Assembly: GCF_029846635.1 (NCBI RefSeq)
Contig: NZ_JARVTG010000002.1
Span: 1,343,501 to 1,407,500, forward strand
Reading direction: 5' to 3'
Source of the DNA: Pokkaliibacter sp. MBI-7
GTDB lineage: Bacteria > Pseudomonadota > Gammaproteobacteria > Pseudomonadales > Balneatricaceae
Length of the DNA: 64,000 nucleotides
Position numbers and translations under genes: made by a program. Shown piece after piece: positions 61,625 through 64,000 of the stretch. The notes under the pieces are model-generated. The model ran no database searches. It saw only the letters and a program-made list of their open reading frames with translations, and had not been told where the DNA came from. Within the stretch, counting starts at the first letter, position 1, and every line of letters begins with the position of its first letter.

Positions 61625-61781
61625 ACACCCCAACAGCATATCGTCTTTATCAACGGGTTGCGCGCCACAGCGCCTGACCCTATGAGCAAGGCGCTTGTAT
61701 GCATCAGTTACTCGCGCCAGATGTTTGTCTCAATACAGCATCGGCAGACAACCTTCACGAACCACAGATATGAGGTTTGCC

Positions 61782-62654
61782 ATGAGTCGTAACGTTACCG
61801 TCGCAGCCACCCAGATGGCCTGTTCCTGGGATAAAGAAGCCAACATCGCCAATGCTGAGAAACTGGTTCGTGAAGCTGCCGCCAGAGGTGCGCAGATCAT
61901 CCTGATTCAGGAGCTGTTTGAAACACCCTATTTCTGCCAGAAACCCAATGCAGATTACCTGTTGCTGGCCACTACTCTGGAAGACAACCCTGCCATCCAA
62001 CATTTCCAGAAGCTGGCTAAAGAACTGGAAGTGGTACTGCCCATCAGCTTCTTTGAACTGGCTGGTCGTGCCCGCTTCAACACCGTCGCCATCATCGATG
62101 CCGATGGCAGCATGCTTGGCATTTACCGCAAGAGCCATATTCCTGATGGCCCCGGCTACCACGAGAAGTATTACTTCAACCCGGGCGACACCGGCTTCAA
62201 AGTCTGGCAAACCCGTTATGCCAAAATTGGTGTAGGCATCTGCTGGGACCAGTGGTTCCCCGAGTGCGCGCGCAGCATGGCATTGATGGGGGCAGAACTG
62301 CTGTTCTACCCCACCGCTATTGGTACTGAGCCACACGACAAAACGATCAACTCCCGTGATCACTGGCAGCGCGTGCAGCAGGGCCACGCGGGTGCCAACG
62401 TTATGCCGCTGATTGCCTCTAACCGTATTGGCAACGAAGAACAGGATGGCTACGACATCACCTTCTACGGCTCATCCTTTATTGCCAACCAGTTTGGTGA
62501 AAAAGTGGCTGAGCTGAATGAAACCGAAGAAGGCATTCTGGTGCACAGCTTTGACCTCGATGAACTGGAGAAAATCCGCAGCGCCTGGGGTGTGTTCCGC
62601 GACCGTCGCTACAACCTTTACACGCCTGTCACCACTCTGGATGGAAAAGCCTGA
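61782..62654 (+). CDS. aguB: N-carbamoylputrescine amidase
   Basis: Start at the second ATG, 61782 (MSRNVTVAATQMACSWDKEA), with GAGG upstream; 290 residues. Nitrilase-superfamily triad: Glu44 in LIQELFETPY, Lys in GIYRKSHIPDGPGYHEKY, Cys in VGICWDQWFPECAR. It converts N-carbamoylputrescine to putrescine, CO2 and ammonia. It is followed by aguA after two bases. Confidence 0.93.
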   Translation: MSRNVTVAATQMACSWDKEANIANAEKLVREAAARGAQIILIQELFETPYFCQKPNADYLLLATTLEDNPAIQHFQKLAKELEVVLPISFFELAGRARFNTVAIIDADGSMLGIYRKSHIPDGPGYHEKYYFNPGDTGFKVWQTRYAKIGVGICWDQWFPECARSMALMGAELLFYPTAIGTEPHDKTINSRDHWQRVQQGHAGANVMPLIASNRIGNEEQDGYDITFYGSSFIANQFGEKVAELNETEEGILVHSFDLDELEKIRSAWGVFRDRRYNLYTPVTTLDGKA

Positions 62655-62656
62655 AT

Positions 62657-63763
62657 ATGAGCATTTTGACCAGCACTCCCCGCCAGGACGGCTTCCACAT
62701 GCCAGCTGAGTGGGCTCCCCACAGCCAGACATGGCTGATCTGGCCAGAGCGTACTGACAACTGGCGCGAAGGCGCCAAGCCGGTACAACTGGCTCATGCC
62801 ACTCTTGCCAAAGCGATCGCTGAGTTCGAGCCTGTTACTGTCGGCGTCTCGGCAGCGCAGTATGAAAACGCCCGTGCACGCCTTGATCACCCCAACATTC
62901 GTGTGGTGGAAATCTCCAATGATGATGCCTGGGTGCGTGATACCGGCCCGACTTTCGTTATCAACCACGAAGGCGAAGTGCGTGGCGTCGACTGGGACTT
63001 CAATGCCTGGGGCGGCCTCAATGGCGGTCTGTATTTCCCCTGGAAGCGTGACCAGCAGGTAGCGAGCAAAATTCTCGAAATCGAACGCTGCCAGCGGTAT
63101 GCCCTGCCCGGCTTTGTGCTGGAAGGCGGCTCCATTCATGTTGATGGCGAAGGCACTGTGATCGTCACTGAGGAATGCCTGCTGAATACCAACCGTAATC
63201 CACATCTGGATCGGGCGGAAATTGAAGAGGTACTCAGGCAGCATCTGAACATTGACAAGGTCATCTGGTTGCCCACGGGCCTCTTCAATGACGAAACCAA
63301 CGGCCACGTTGACAACTTCTGCTGCTACATTCGCCCTGCCGAAGTCCTGCTGGCATGGACCGACAATGAGCAGGATCCTAACTACGCATTGTGCCGCGCC
63401 GCACTGGACGTACTGCAGCAGGAGAAAGATGCCCGGGGACGTGAATTTGTCATTCATACCATACCTATTCCCGGTCCGCTCTATGCAACCGAGGAAGAGG
63501 TTGCAAGCGTTGATCTGGTCGAAGGATCACAGGAGCGCACAACTGAAAGCCGTCTGGCCGGCTCCTATGTCAATTTCCTCTTCGTCAATGGCGGCATCAT
63601 CGCTCCCTGTTTCGATGATCCCAGAGACGAGGAAGCCCGAGCGGTGCTGGAGCGCATCTGCCCTGACCATAAGGTAGTGATGATCCCTGGGCGCGAACTG
63701 TTGCTCGGTGGCGGCAATATTCATTGCCTCACACAGCAGCAACCTGCCCCTGTCCAGAGCTAA
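62657..63763 (+). CDS. aguA: Agmatine deiminase
   Basis: A 368-residue guanidino-modifying enzyme: MPAEWAPHSQTWLIWPERTD at the front, NDDAWVRDTGPTFV, FVLEGGSIHVDGEGTV, a His in ETNGHVDNFC and the nucleophile in GGGNIHCLTQQ. It hydrolyses agmatine to N-carbamoylputrescine, the substrate of AguB, so the two genes make putrescine from agmatine. Ends at a strong terminator. Confidence 0.95.
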   Translation: MSILTSTPRQDGFHMPAEWAPHSQTWLIWPERTDNWREGAKPVQLAHATLAKAIAEFEPVTVGVSAAQYENARARLDHPNIRVVEISNDDAWVRDTGPTFVINHEGEVRGVDWDFNAWGGLNGGLYFPWKRDQQVASKILEIERCQRYALPGFVLEGGSIHVDGEGTVIVTEECLLNTNRNPHLDRAEIEEVLRQHLNIDKVIWLPTGLFNDETNGHVDNFCCYIRPAEVLLAWTDNEQDPNYALCRAALDVLQQEKDARGREFVIHTIPIPGPLYATEEEVASVDLVEGSQERTTESRLAGSYVNFLFVNGGIIAPCFDDPRDEEARAVLERICPDHKVVMIPGRELLLGGGNIHCLTQQQPAPVQS

Positions 63764-63795
63764 CCGCGCAGAAACGCCAGCCTCTGCAAGTACAA

Positions 63796-63828
63796 GAAAG
63801 CATCGCCTCGGCGGTGCTTTTTTATTTT
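63796..63828 (+). terminator. Terminator of aguBA
   Basis: AGCATCGCC pairs with GGCGGTGCT (one G-T wobble) around a very tight loop, then TTTTTTATTTT. Confidence 0.8.
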
Positions 63829-63924
63829 CAACACGAGTCACTCATAACTACTCACCTCCATCCCGATGACGACACAGCAAATTCTTCCTTGCCTTCCGAA
63901 AAAATATCTGTATCGTACTAGTAC

Positions 63925-64000
63925 ATGAATACAGACACCTATCTAATTGAATTGATTGATCATCTGCTGACCATGAATGATCAGAGCAGCATGGAGAAGG
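63925..64000 (+). CDS. Start of a gene running off the window
   Basis: ATG 63925 opens MNTDTYLIELIDHLLTMNDQ and stays open to the edge. GTACTAGTAC, a perfect palindrome at 63915-63924, touches the ATG and could be an operator. Too short to identify. Confidence 0.4.
   Translation, partial: MNTDTYLIELIDHLLTMNDQSSMEK

Overview
The window reads as chromosome of a gammaproteobacterium, most likely a marine or host-associated Oceanospirillales-type organism. That placement is an inference from gene content and style (complete paa set, acuI/acuR, aguBA, PbpG, YebC, a MASE1-GGDEF protein, many chemotaxis and ABC genes). No rRNA or other taxonomic marker is present. The native backbone is moderately GC-rich. 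It is interrupted by two visibly AT-richer blocks and by three insertion sequences of three different families, each with intact target duplications.

Layout. 1-3.2 kb: heme/iron uptake (TonB receptor and HmuS-like protein) behind a Fur-box-like site. 3.2-5.6 kb: a phenylethylamine-type locus (phenylacetaldehyde dehydrogenase feaB, a cytochrome c, and a Tat-signal gene cut after 23 codons). 5.6-15.7 kb: an AT-rich catabolic island (lignostilbene/isoeugenol-type oxygenase, aromatic FAD hydroxylase, MFS carrier, MetA-type outer-membrane protein, vanillin-type dehydrogenase broken by an IS5/IS903-group element, AraC regulator). 15.9-18.3 kb: feaR, cut off from feaB by the island, then pbpG. 18.4-25.6 kb: paaX, paaY and the divergent paaFGHIJ operon. 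25.7-33.6 kb: a Coq7-like gene, a decayed SRPBCC gene, an IS256-family element and the remains of a chromosomal integron: five minus-strand cassettes with attC-like sites, an attI-like region and a divergent intI fragment. Three unknown exported or small genes follow. 34-40.2 kb: paaABCDE and paaZ. 40.2-49.1 kb: VIT1-type transporter, diguanylate cyclase, chemoreceptor, phosphonate-monoester-hydrolase-type sulfatase and small genes. 49.2-55.1 kb: a LacI-controlled ABC uptake operon with a GpdQ-like phosphodiesterase. 55.2-61 kb: octanucleotide repeat, acuI/acuR, an IS4 element inside a terminator, yebC-like gene and a D-2-hydroxyacid dehydrogenase. 60.9-63.8 kb: TetR regulator and aguBA.

How it works together. 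The unifying theme is aromatic catabolism through phenylacetyl-CoA. FeaB would make phenylacetate; PaaABCDE epoxidises phenylacetyl-CoA; PaaG isomerises the epoxide; PaaZ opens the ring; and PaaF, PaaH and PaaJ carry out beta-oxidation-like steps to acetyl-CoA and succinyl-CoA. PaaI, PaaX and PaaY provide salvage and control. The CoA ligase PaaK is not in the window. Two long-spaced inverted repeats of TGATAC/GTATCA, one before each paa operon, are good candidates for the PaaX operator.

The most interesting structures are the relic integron lodged between the two halves of the paa cluster, the AT-rich stilbene/phenylpropene-type island that splits the fea locus, and several insertions whose ancestral sequence can be rebuilt exactly from the target duplications.
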